Shown: positions 26,625 through 34,532 of the stretch, in pieces
Layout of the letters: each line of letters begins with the position of its first letter
How positions within the stretch are numbered: position 1 is the first letter of the stretch
Assembly (NCBI GenBank): GCA_030065055.1
Contig: JASJDS010000016.1
Coordinates: forward strand, 1 to 53,600
Source: Calothrix sp. MO_192.B10
GTDB taxonomy: Bacteria; Cyanobacteriota; Cyanobacteriia; Cyanobacteriales; Nostocaceae
Direction of reading: 5' to 3'
Length of the DNA stretch: 53,600 nucleotides
The notes under the pieces: generated by a model
Told to the model about the DNA's origin: nothing
Seen by the model: the letters and a program-made list of their open reading frames with translations, nothing else
Databases searched by the model: none
Position numbers and translations under genes: made by a program

Positions 26625-26723
26625 TTCAGTTATCAGTTATCAGTTATTAGTTATTAGTTATCTCATGGATATCAAAGTAATTGATTTCTAGATGGGGTTT
26701 TTATTTTTGACCGAAAAAGAAAA

Positions 26724-26859
26724 GGATACAAGCCGTGTGGATTCATCCGTGGAGAGAAAAAATGTTTTCCTTATCTCATTAGCCCTTCGATACCCTACAC
26801 CGAAGGCTACGCCTACATCGATGGGGTAATAATTCGCTCATTCTAAATTCCCCTTGACT
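26724..26859 (-). repeat. Right arm of a large inverted repeat
   Basis: Exact complement of the blocks at 25982-26043 and 25925-25952. Its central part (about 26786-26831) is unlike the left arm and contains CCGAAGGCTACGCC-type repeat sequence. Confidence 0.95.
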
Positions 26860-26864
26860 GGTTT

Positions 26865-26942
26865 CTAGCCTGGAGGCTGGAAATCTATACTGGGAGGCAG
26901 AGCCTCCCTATATGTGTTTCCAGGCTCAGCCTGGAAACGAGT
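26865..26942. repeat. Dispersed palindromic element (TTTCCAGGCTCAGCCTGGAAA)
   Basis: Contains GGGAGGCAGAGCCTCCC and TTTCCAGGC-TCA-GCCTGGAAA palindromes in tandem. The same two palindromes occur in the opposite order at 42072-42146, downstream of tatA. Confidence 0.85.
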
Positions 26943-26998
26943 GAATTTTTCTCCCCCTGCACCCTGCTCAAGAGCATTCACAGCGATTGGTTATTTTT

Positions 26999-27970
26999 TT
27001 ATTTGTCAGTCCCTAAGGGCGTATACTTACCTCCCAATGCCTCTACAATTGTCCTTGTATTGGCTGACATCATTTTCACATAAGAATCACCTTCACTACC
27101 AGCAGCACCAATGGAGTCGGAATATAGCTGACGCGGTGGTAATTTCACCTTGGCTTCAGCTGCGACGGTTTTGATTAAAGCTGGATTAATGGTGGTTTCG
27201 GCAAAAATGGCAGGGATACCAATTTTTTTTATAGCATCTACCAGTTTTCTTACTGTTTGGGCACTTGGTTGCTCTTCCGTACTAATACCAATTAAAGTGC
27301 CAGCAATAGGTATACCATAGGCACGCCCATAGTATTGAAAGGCATCGTGGGTGGTGACTAGTTTACGCTTGTCTGGGGGAATGGTAGCAATCTGTTTGGC
27401 AATCCAAGTATCCAACTGTTGCAGTTCCTGGATTAATTGCTGCGCTTGTTGGGTAAATATTTCCCGATCTTCTGGTGATAATTCAATCAAGGCATCTCGA
27501 ATCACTTTTGTCATGGCGATCGCATTTTTGACATCACCCCACACATGGGGATCGGGTACGGTTTGCCCTTTCTCTTTCTCTAATTGCAAGGGTTTCGCTG
27601 CTTCTCCCACAGCTATTTTACGCCCCTTAGCTGTGGAATTCATTAATTTAATTAGCCCTGGTTCTAAATTAAAACCGTTGTATAAAATTAGTTGGGCTTT
27701 TTCCAGATTTCTACTATCTGCTGGTACGGGTTCGTAAACATGGGGATCTGTACCTGGCTTGAGGATACCAGTTAACTGAATTTCATCTTGGGCAATTTTC
27801 TCAGTCAAATCTGCAATGATGGTGCTGGTTGCAACTACCCTGGGTTTACCATCTGCTGATGTAGAGTTCTGGGAAGTTGGCTGACTGCATCCCCCCATGT
27901 ATATCGCCAAACACACCCCCATCATTACCCGCCAGCAATGTTTACCCATTGACTGAGTGATTCCTCTCAT
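26999..27970 (-). CDS. mntC: Manganese-type ABC transporter substrate-binding lipoprotein
   Basis: A 323-residue cluster A-I metal-binding lipoprotein. The lipobox MGGC places the lipidated Cys at residue 28. Predicted metal ligands follow the PsaA/MntC pattern: His in TDPHVYEP, His in DPHVWGD, Glu in FAETT and Asp in YSDSIG, the His-His-Glu-Asp set typical of Mn(II) rather than Zn(II) binders. No His-rich loop of the ZnuA type is present. It is divergent from mntA across a 77-bp spacer, unlike the single mntCAB operon of Synechocystis. An internal ATG at 27949 is an alternative start. Zinc cannot be excluded from sequence alone. Confidence 0.85.
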   Translation of the reverse strand: MRGITQSMGKHCWRVMMGVCLAIYMGGCSQPTSQNSTSADGKPRVVATSTIIADLTEKIAQDEIQLTGILKPGTDPHVYEPVPADSRNLEKAQLILYNGFNLEPGLIKLMNSTAKGRKIAVGEAAKPLQLEKEKGQTVPDPHVWGDVKNAIAMTKVIRDALIELSPEDREIFTQQAQQLIQELQQLDTWIAKQIATIPPDKRKLVTTHDAFQYYGRAYGIPIAGTLIGISTEEQPSAQTVRKLVDAIKKIGIPAIFAETTINPALIKTVAAEAKVKLPPRQLYSDSIGAAGSEGDSYVKMMSANTRTIVEALGGKYTPLGTDK

Positions 27971-28047
27971 AGACTTGTTATATTATTTTTCATTTTTCTT
28001 TCATTTTTTAGAGTATATTATTTTCATAATCTTTTCATTTTTTATTT
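27971..28047. promoter_or_regulatory. Shared divergent promoter region of mntC and mntA
   Basis: The 77 bp between the two start codons is almost pure A/T with repeated TTTTCATTTTT-like runs. Both promoters must overlap here, so one regulator could control all three genes. No clear metalloregulator palindrome was identified. Confidence 0.6.
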
Positions 28048-28869
28048 ATGTCTCCCTTAGAAAATTTGATTGCCAATACAGCAAGATTGTCTGCTCCCAA
28101 CAATTTCAACATTGAGAGAGTTTTACCCACAGAAGAAGAATATTACTGGATTCAAATCAGTCACCTGGGAGTGTATTACCGCACCCAAGAAGCTTTGAGT
28201 GACATCAACTGTATTATCAAGCCGGGGAGATTAACAGGTATTTTTGGTCCCAACGGTGCTGGTAAAAGTACCATGTTAAAAGCCATGTTGGGGTTAGTTC
28301 CTGGTAATGGGGTGGCATTGTATCAAGGGGAGCAATTGATGAAGCAACTAGATAAAGTTGCCTATGTACCCCAACGCAGTCAGATAGATTGGACATACCC
28401 GGCGACGGTGTGGGATGTGGTGATGATGGGCAGGGTGAAGAAGACGGGATGGTTGCGTAATTTTTCTGCTGTTAGTCGTCGCATAGTTAAGAATGCTTTG
28501 TCAAGGGTGGGGATGATGGATTATCGCCATCGTCCCATCGGACAACTTTCTGGGGGACAGCAACAGCGAGTGTTTTTAGCCCGTGCATTAGCCCAAGAAG
28601 CAGAGATTTTCTGTTTTGACGAGCCATTTGTTGGTATCGATCAAAAAACCCAAGGGGTGGTGTTTCAGGTGTTTCAAGAATTAGCCGCAGCTGGGAAAAT
28701 TGTGGTGGTGGTTAACCATGATTTGGGTGAATCTATTACCCATTTTGATGATTTGATTTTATTGAACCGTGAGTTAGTTGCAGCAGGTTCTCGCAACCAC
28801 GTATTGACTGAAGAAAATTTATACCATGCTTATGGTGGTAGGGTGATTTTCTTCTCCGATGCAGCGTAG
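28048..28869 (+). CDS. mntA: Manganese-type ABC transporter ATP-binding protein
   Basis: A 273-residue ABC ATPase with Walker A GPNGAGKST (residues 67-75), signature LSGGQQQR, Walker B IFCFDEPFVGID and the switch histidine in VVNHDLGES. About 35 residues precede the ABC core, longer than usual for the family. It energises uptake of Mn(II), or possibly Zn(II), with the mntB permease downstream and the divergent mntC binding protein. A tandem-repeat spacer of 144 bp separates it from mntB. Confidence 0.9.
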   Translation: MSPLENLIANTARLSAPNNFNIERVLPTEEEYYWIQISHLGVYYRTQEALSDINCIIKPGRLTGIFGPNGAGKSTMLKAMLGLVPGNGVALYQGEQLMKQLDKVAYVPQRSQIDWTYPATVWDVVMMGRVKKTGWLRNFSAVSRRIVKNALSRVGMMDYRHRPIGQLSGGQQQRVFLARALAQEAEIFCFDEPFVGIDQKTQGVVFQVFQELAAAGKIVVVVNHDLGESITHFDDLILLNRELVAAGSRNHVLTEENLYHAYGGRVIFFSDAA

Positions 28870-28870
28870 T

Positions 28871-28980
28871 GGGGAGGAGTGAGGGAGTGAAGGAGGGAAG
28901 GAGGGAAGGAGTGAAGGAGGGAAGGATTAAATGCTAACAACTAACAACTAACAACTAACAACCAACAACCAACAACCATT
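28871..28980. repeat. Tandem repeats between mntA and mntB
   Basis: GGAGGGAAGGAGTGAAGG-like units fill about 28871-28925, and AACAACT/AACAACC heptamers fill about 28936-28978. The same two families occur together at 48071-48320. They lie inside a presumed operon. Confidence 0.9.
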
Positions 28981-29013
28981 TTCAAGTTAGAGGATTAGAG
29001 AAATATATAAAAA

Positions 29014-29874
29014 ATGATAAATAACGAATTACTTCTGTTTTTGCCTAATGTAATTGAAGCATTACAGTACGAGTTTATGCAGCGATCGCTCATTGTAGCG
29101 ATTCTGGTAGGCTTATTGTGTGCGGTTGTTGGTAGCTACTTGATGGTGCAGCGATTGGCTTTGCTGGGGGATGCCATTAGTCACTCGGTTTTGCCCGGAC
29201 TAGCGATCGCATTTATGCTAGGAATGAATATCTTTGTGGGGGCTTTTATTGCCGGGGTACTGAGTACTATTTGTATCACTTGGGTACGGACGCGATCGCC
29301 TATTAAGGAAGACGCGGCGATGGGGATAGTATTTTCGGCGTTTTTTGCTTTGGGGATTACCTTAATTACGGTCATTCAAAAGGATAATAAAATTGACCTC
29401 AATCACTTTCTATTTGGGAATATTCTCAGTGTTACATCCAGTGAGTTACGGGATACTGCGATTATTACTGCCATAGTATTATTGGTAGTGTTTTTACTAT
29501 ATAAAGAGTTGTTATTTTATACCTTTGACCCCTTGGGAGCGCAGGCAGCAGGATTACCCATCAATAAGCTGAATTTTGGACTGATGCTGTTAATTTCTTT
29601 AACCATCGTCACTAGTATGAAAAGCGTGGGTGTTGTGTTGGTTTTGTCCCTGTTAATTACTCCTGGTGCAACGGCTTATTTATTAGTCAAGCGGCTGAAT
29701 CAAGTTATGTTTTTGGGGGCGATAATTGGGGTGATTTCTAGTATTAGTGGGATGTTTATTAGTGATGCTTTTAACATTCCCTCTGGACCTGCGATCGTTT
29801 TAGTTGTGTCGGGATTCTTTTTGTTGGCGTTACTATTTAGTCCTAGTCATGGGGTTTTGCAGAGACAGAAGTGA
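29014..29874 (+). CDS. mntB: Manganese-type ABC transporter permease
   Basis: A 286-residue permease of the ABC-3 family with about eight to nine membrane helices (IVAILVGLLCAVVGSYLMVQ; DAISHSVLPGLAIAFMLGMN; VFLLYKELLFYTFDPLGAQA; VGVVLVLSLLITPGATAYLL). GDAISHSVLPG is the characteristic motif of metal permeases that pair with cluster A-I binding proteins. It follows mntA on the same strand and completes the transporter with the divergent mntC. Confidence 0.92.
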   Translation: MINNELLLFLPNVIEALQYEFMQRSLIVAILVGLLCAVVGSYLMVQRLALLGDAISHSVLPGLAIAFMLGMNIFVGAFIAGVLSTICITWVRTRSPIKEDAAMGIVFSAFFALGITLITVIQKDNKIDLNHFLFGNILSVTSSELRDTAIITAIVLLVVFLLYKELLFYTFDPLGAQAAGLPINKLNFGLMLLISLTIVTSMKSVGVVLVLSLLITPGATAYLLVKRLNQVMFLGAIIGVISSISGMFISDAFNIPSGPAIVLVVSGFFLLALLFSPSHGVLQRQK

Positions 29875-30093
29875 TGAAGTTTATTGCACGGACAGATTTA
29901 ATATTTTTCCTTGGGTTGACTCTAAAATTGAATCCCGGATAACTGACATTAACTTGGGAAAATTCAGCCTAGTAGTTAATTTGGTCGCGCTCATAGAACC
30001 ATTGGTATTAATACTGATGAACTTCTTGATTTTAAATTAGAGGTGATAATAAAATCAGGAGGTGAAATTTAGAAAAATTTTTGAAGGAAAACA

Positions 30094-30282
30094 GTGAGTA
30101 AAATAGTCATTGCAGATTTGTTTATGGAACTCGATCATAAGCAAACAGAACAAATCCATGGTGGCAGCGGCTACTTTTATGTATATGACATAGAGGAAGG
30201 GAAGTTTATCAAAGTACAACAGCCGGACCAAGAGATCGAAATTCCCACCGAGTTTCTTCCACTATTTGGGCTTACGCCATAG
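30094..30282 (+). CDS. Small protein with double-glycine leader-like N-terminus
   Basis: A 62-residue product starting at GTG, with AAGGA 7 nt upstream. Residues 1-24, MSKIVIADLFMELDHKQTEQ then IHGG, look like a double-glycine leader: amphipathic, acidic, ending in xxGG, as in peptides cut and exported by C39-peptidase ABC transporters. After GG comes SGYFYVYDIEEGKFIKV and an acidic, cysteine-free tail ending in LPLFGLTP. The leader identification is inference from pattern. No transporter, modification enzyme or second precursor lies nearby, so it could be an orphan precursor or an unrelated small protein. The mntB operon ends 219 bp upstream. Confidence 0.5.
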   Translation: MSKIVIADLFMELDHKQTEQIHGGSGYFYVYDIEEGKFIKVQQPDQEIEIPTEFLPLFGLTP

Positions 30283-30502
30283 AATAATGTAGTGATGTGA
30301 CTTTGTGTTACCAAAATAATACGAATTTACTACTTTCTTGTTATCGAGCCATTACAGCTAATCGAAAGGCACTGCTCACCTTACGCTTCCACTCGAAGGT
30401 GCAAGATATGCAAACGCCCCTACCCAAATGCTATAGCTCGCGCTCTCCGTAACAAGGTTAAAATTAAATTAATCGTTCTCTCGCTCTCGGCAAATATTAA
30501 TT

Positions 30503-30979
30503 ATGAGATGGGAAGAAGTTTGTGACAATAAAATTTTACAAGATTTACCCTTCAAAATCGAATTAAATAAATGGGGTCAAATTGTCATGAGTCCCGTAAA
30601 AATTAAGCATTCTTTTTACCAAGGGAGAATTCAACGTTTATTAGAATCCTTATTGAATACGGGAGAAGTGATGCCAGAATGCGCTATTAATACATCAGAT
30701 GGGGTTAAAGTTGCTGATGTTGTTTGGTGTTCAGAGTCACGATTTACTCAAATTGAAGATGAAGTGTCAGCATCAATCGCACCGGAAATTTGTGTAGAAG
30801 TTAAATCCAATGGTAACAGTTTGGAAGAAATGGAATTTAAACAACAATTATATTTAGAAGCTCAAGCTATAGAAGTATGGTTATGTAATGAACAAGGTGA
30901 AATGAAATTCTATAATCAACAAGGTGAATTAGAACAATCTCTATTAGTTCCTCAATTTCCCAAGCAAATTAAACGGTAA
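30503..30979 (+). CDS. Uma2-family (DUF820) putative endonuclease
   Basis: A 158-residue protein of the PD-(D/E)XK-fold Uma2 family, very expanded in cyanobacteria. Visible elements: HSFYQGRIQRLLESLL, VADVVWCS (the D of the PD motif), EICVEVKSNGNSLEEME (the ExK part), QQLYLEAQAIEVWLCNEQGE. It is shorter than the common ~190 residues because the N-terminal strand region is reduced. Nuclease activity is predicted from fold only, and the biological role is unknown. A second Uma2 gene is at 37554. Confidence 0.85.
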   Translation: MRWEEVCDNKILQDLPFKIELNKWGQIVMSPVKIKHSFYQGRIQRLLESLLNTGEVMPECAINTSDGVKVADVVWCSESRFTQIEDEVSASIAPEICVEVKSNGNSLEEMEFKQQLYLEAQAIEVWLCNEQGEMKFYNQQGELEQSLLVPQFPKQIKR

Positions 30980-31319
30980 TTAAACCTCATCCATCTTGAG
31001 AACTGGAGTTTTCCTTCCAGGGAATACCAAAAAAGAAATTATCCTGTAGGGGCACGGCATCTACAATATTCTTGTATAGGTCATAATCTTACTAATGCCG
31101 TGCCCTTTCGCGCCATTGGAATTCGTAAGTAAAAACTATAGGTTTCAAGGTAGACGCGGTTTAAAAGAATGTAGAATTTAGAATTTAGAATTTAGAATTG
31201 CGTTTTGCAACGGAGATTTTACCCCGACGCAAAACGCGCTGCTTGTAGAAGCAGGTGAATTTAACCCCCAAAGTTGGTTAATCTGATTGCTATTGTTTAG
31301 ATCCCCGACTTCATGTCTA
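30980..31319. other. Intergenic repeat-rich region
   Basis: Contains an inverted element at 31046-31105 (GTAGGGGCACGGCAT to ATGCCGTGCCC, as at 22853), a GAATTTA heptamer run near 31170-31200, a palindromic AACGGAGATTTTACCCCGAC / GCAAAACGCG segment, and a half site of the GATCCCCGACTTC repeat just before the STAND stop codon. No gene seen. Confidence 0.7.
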
Positions 31320-33677
31320 TTAACCAAACCGACGGAAGATAAAAGTCAAAATTTGTTTTACCAACAACCACAGCAAGTAAAACGGTAAAATCACTATCAC
31401 CAGTACAATTGCCACAAAATAACCTAACCAACGCTTCAAAATGCCAAGGGGAGTGCGTTGACGTTGCAAGATTGTCAAATTTTCTCGGACTGTCACCGTA
31501 GTGGGATGATTTACCCCTAACACCCGTTGGCACATCTCCAGGGCATCAACATAAAGGGGTTCGGCATCGGCGTAACGCCCTTGGCTATAGTAGAGTAACG
31601 CTAAATTGTTCAAGCTAGTAGCCACATTGGGATGGTCCCCTGCAAACAGCCGCTTTCTCATCTCCAGGGCATCAACATAAAGGGGTTCGGCTTCCGCGTA
31701 ACGCCCTTGGGAACGGTAGAGAAACGCTAAATTGTTCAAGCTAGTAGCCACATTGGGATGATCCCCTGCAAACAGCCGCTTTGTCATCTCCAGGGCATCA
31801 ACCAAAAGGGGTTCGGCTTCGGCGTAACGCCCTTGGCTATCGTAGAGTGCTGCTAAATTGTTCAAGCTTAGTGCCACATCCGGATGGTCCGCTGCAAACA
31901 GCCGCTTTCTCATCTCCAGGGCTTCAACATAAAGGGGTTCGGCTTCGGCGTAACGCCCTTGGCTATCGTAGAGTCCCGCTAAATTGTTCAAGCTCCCAGC
32001 CACATCCGGATGGTCCCCTGCAAACAGCCGCTTTGTCATCTCCAGGGCATCAACCAAAAGGGGTTCGGCTTCGGCGTAACGCCCTTGGGAACGGTAGAGT
32101 TCCGCTAAATTGTTCAAGCTAGTAGCCACATCCGGATGGTCCCCTGCAAACAAAACCTGGCAAACCCCTAGACATTCCTCACGCCAAGGTTCTGCTAATT
32201 GATAGAATCCCTGTCCCTGATAAAATCTTCCCACCCCTACAAATACCCAGGCGACTTCATCCTCAAGGACTGATGCAAGGGAATTTATCTGTCCCTGTTC
32301 TCTTTCCTTGGCTTCTGCGATTAAACGCCTTCCCAGTTCTTCAAGATGGGGATTTGTATCTTTGAAGATTTCGATCTGTTCAGAGGTAGGTGATGGGGGA
32401 ATCTGTCGCGCTATAGTAATCATGGCGGTGGCGAAGGTTCTTTCTAGGAGTGGTTGCATTTCGCCAGACTCCGCCAATTGTGACTGCAAAAACCACCGCA
32501 CTAGGGAATGAATTTGATAATATCCCTCTGTTTCTTCTACCTTTTGCAGCAAGTTGCGTTCGTAGAGTTGCTTTCTTGCTTCGTTGAACTCCTGTGGTGA
32601 CAAATTTAATAAATTGCCTACACAATCAAACTCCGCCTGCGCGGACTGGGATACTTGATCTGAATCAGTTTGTTCAATGTTTTGACTTTTTGTGGCTACC
32701 CAAACCACCAATTCCCAAAGAATCGATTGGGGAGAGAATAAACTCAAGAAGTTTCCTAATTGTTGCGTTAGGGGGTTGAGTCTTTCCCAGGTTAAAGTAA
32801 AGGCGGCTTTGATTCCCAGTTGAGTTGAGTTGAGAGTTTCCCGGTTTTGTAGGGCAGCTTCTGCTAATTTTTGCTCCTGCAACCGTTGTAACATCATGGG
32901 GAGGGATATTTCCGGGTCTTTGACTAAATAACCGCCCACTAAATCTATCCCCAAGGGCAAATATTCCAGACACGCACATATATTTGCTGCGGCTTCTGCT
33001 TGGTTTTCAACTCGTTTGTCTCCCTCTCCTAACAGCCGTTGCAACAGTTCTAATGCCTTTCCTGGTTCTTTTTTTGGGGAGAGAACATCTATGGGGATTT
33101 CTTGAATAAAATTACGGTCTAAATTTCGTAGCCTGGTAGTAACTAATACTCGGAAATGGCTATTGGTGGGAACAGCTTCCCGGAGATTGGCTAGGTCTGT
33201 TACGTCATCGAAGATAATCAGAATAGGTAAGTCAGAATGGGGATAGTTTGACCAACACCAAGCAACCTGTTCCTTCAGGGATAACAGTCTTTCTTGCTTG
33301 TCTTTTTGGGGAATTTCTAAACCCAACTGTAAACTGAAAAATTTTAAAACTTCCCCAGGAAGATTAGTTTCTCTGGCGTTAAACCAAACTATTCCTCCAT
33401 ACTTATCTTCATATCTTCTCGCATATTGGGTAGCTAATTCCGTTTTACCTACCCCTCCCATCCCCGCTAACGCTACATAATCCCCACGCTGCAAGTCTCC
33501 ATGCAACAGGGATAGTTCCCTTTCTCGCCCCACAAAATGGACAGAACCGCGAGGTATATTTTTTGTGGGACGTAACTGTTTTTCCCCGTGAATAATCTGA
33601 GTCCCAATGTAAGCTTGTCCACCAGGCATAACCACCTGACCAATTTTCTCAGCAAACTTCCTGGAATCTTCAGACAT
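31320..33677 (-). CDS. STAND NTPase: NB-ARC domain, TPR array, C-terminal membrane helix
   Basis: A 785-residue signal-transduction ATPase. After a 45-residue leader containing AEKIGQVVMPGG comes FVGREREL, P-loop GMGGVGKTE (residues 72-80), Walker B ILIIFDDV, sensor VTTRLRN, a GLPL-like LEYLPLGIDL and an MHD-like IHSLVRWF. Residues ~500-735 hold five near-identical 42-residue kinesin-light-chain-type TPRs plus a partial one. A hydrophobic segment (YFVAIVLVIVILPFYLLWLL) and basic tail RRFG end the protein. This NLR-like architecture resembles bacterial sensor/defence switches, but no effector domain is fused. The gene at 33705 ends 27 bp upstream and shares the leader peptide, so the two probably act together. 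Confidence 0.9.
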   Translation of the reverse strand: MSEDSRKFAEKIGQVVMPGGQAYIGTQIIHGEKQLRPTKNIPRGSVHFVGRERELSLLHGDLQRGDYVALAGMGGVGKTELATQYARRYEDKYGGIVWFNARETNLPGEVLKFFSLQLGLEIPQKDKQERLLSLKEQVAWCWSNYPHSDLPILIIFDDVTDLANLREAVPTNSHFRVLVTTRLRNLDRNFIQEIPIDVLSPKKEPGKALELLQRLLGEGDKRVENQAEAAANICACLEYLPLGIDLVGGYLVKDPEISLPMMLQRLQEQKLAEAALQNRETLNSTQLGIKAAFTLTWERLNPLTQQLGNFLSLFSPQSILWELVVWVATKSQNIEQTDSDQVSQSAQAEFDCVGNLLNLSPQEFNEARKQLYERNLLQKVEETEGYYQIHSLVRWFLQSQLAESGEMQPLLERTFATAMITIARQIPPSPTSEQIEIFKDTNPHLEELGRRLIAEAKEREQGQINSLASVLEDEVAWVFVGVGRFYQGQGFYQLAEPWREECLGVCQVLFAGDHPDVATSLNNLAELYRSQGRYAEAEPLLVDALEMTKRLFAGDHPDVAGSLNNLAGLYDSQGRYAEAEPLYVEALEMRKRLFAADHPDVALSLNNLAALYDSQGRYAEAEPLLVDALEMTKRLFAGDHPNVATSLNNLAFLYRSQGRYAEAEPLYVDALEMRKRLFAGDHPNVATSLNNLALLYYSQGRYADAEPLYVDALEMCQRVLGVNHPTTVTVRENLTILQRQRTPLGILKRWLGYFVAIVLVIVILPFYLLWLLVKQILTFIFRRFG
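31530..32150 (-). repeat. 126-bp in-frame tandem repeats encoding TPRs
   Basis: Five copies of a 126-bp unit, differing mostly in a few codons, encode 42-residue TPRs reading KRLFAGDHP(D/N)VATSLNNL then YxSQGRYAEAEPLxVDALEM. The nucleotide-level similarity shows recent expansion or gene conversion. Confidence 0.92.
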
Positions 33678-33704
33678 TATTTATACAGTTACCTATCGCC
33701 AAGT

Positions 33705-34103
33705 TTAAAACGACTGATTCTCGATCTTTCCTTTTCCACCAGGCATAACCACCTGACCAATTTTTTCTGCCAATTTTTGTAAATTAGGCATGGAAAGAAT
33801 TTCATTAAATTTGGGATTGGGTTCTGCTTTCGCTGCTGCTACTAATTCCTGCATAGCTTGATTAACTTCAGGATTAGCTTGAGCAGCAGATTCTACTTCT
33901 AATACAGCCTTGCCATAATCAAGTGGTTGTTCTGGTGCTTTCTCGATCCCACTTACAGTCTGGGGAGATTGTTTTCTCAGCTTGACGAGAAACTTACCAG
34001 TCTTGTCCCATAAAGCTTCGGCTACTTTTTCACCCGTTTTTTCCAGTGCTTTAGTCGCAACCACTGAACCAATGGCTATAGCCGCAGTACTTAAAGGTTC
34101 CAT
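33705..34103 (-). CDS. Small protein paired with the STAND NTPase
   Basis: A 132-residue protein. The N-terminus MEPLSTAAIAIGSVVATKAL is hydrophobic/amphipathic and may insert in or attach to membrane; then EKVAEALWDKTGKFLVKLRK, a linker, a helical section (VNQAMQELVAAAKAEPNPKF) and the tail KLAEKIGQVVMPGG. The tail peptide recurs at the N-terminus of the STAND protein encoded 27 bp downstream, and 29 bp of DNA are identical in the two places. I recall this N-terminal block fused to NTPases in other cyanobacteria, suggesting that a single ancestral protein was split. Function unknown; a regulatory or effector module is inferred. Confidence 0.75.
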   Translation of the reverse strand: MEPLSTAAIAIGSVVATKALEKTGEKVAEALWDKTGKFLVKLRKQSPQTVSGIEKAPEQPLDYGKAVLEVESAAQANPEVNQAMQELVAAAKAEPNPKFNEILSMPNLQKLAEKIGQVVMPGGKGKIENQSF

Positions 34104-34532
34104 AAATCACACCAACCACAATTGTATTTTGAGCATATATACAATGGTGACTGACAAATCAGAACTCAAATATAGAAGTTCAAAATACTTAAGATATTCT
34201 CGAAGGGGTGACAGAGTAACAGATCCCCGACTTCTTAAAGAAGTCGGGGATCTAAACACCCGCAACTCAGCAAAATTAATGTGGTTAAGTACTAATACAA
34301 GATGACAAACAGGTATTAAATATAACCATAAGTGAAAGAGCGATCGCTAACTATTACAAGTCGGCGGAAATACAGCAATGGTTTATAAAATGTCAAAGCA
34401 AGAGTTCACAATACTTTTGACTTCCGCGCAGCGGTACTATGGCGTTCCTATTAGCCTGGAGTGATGAAGTTCCATTATTCTTAACCTTGAGATGTAAAAA
34501 TTGCCATATGTAAAGCATAGGAAGAAAGTGAG
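34104..34532. other. Divergent spacer with a perfect palindrome and a dispersed repeat
   Basis: 34221-34253 is a perfect palindrome (16-bp arms AGATCCCCGACTTCTT around one base). 34294-34350 is a 57-bp dispersed repeat ending in AGAGCGATCGCTAA, with a second copy at 38333-38389. No gene. The spacer separates the STAND pair from the pentapeptide gene. Confidence 0.85.

Noticed and set aside
29804-30040. 78-codon ORF after mntB
   Set aside because: It begins inside mntB in another frame and shows no recognisable domain; a 22-codon ORF overlapping the mntB stop is also too weak to call.
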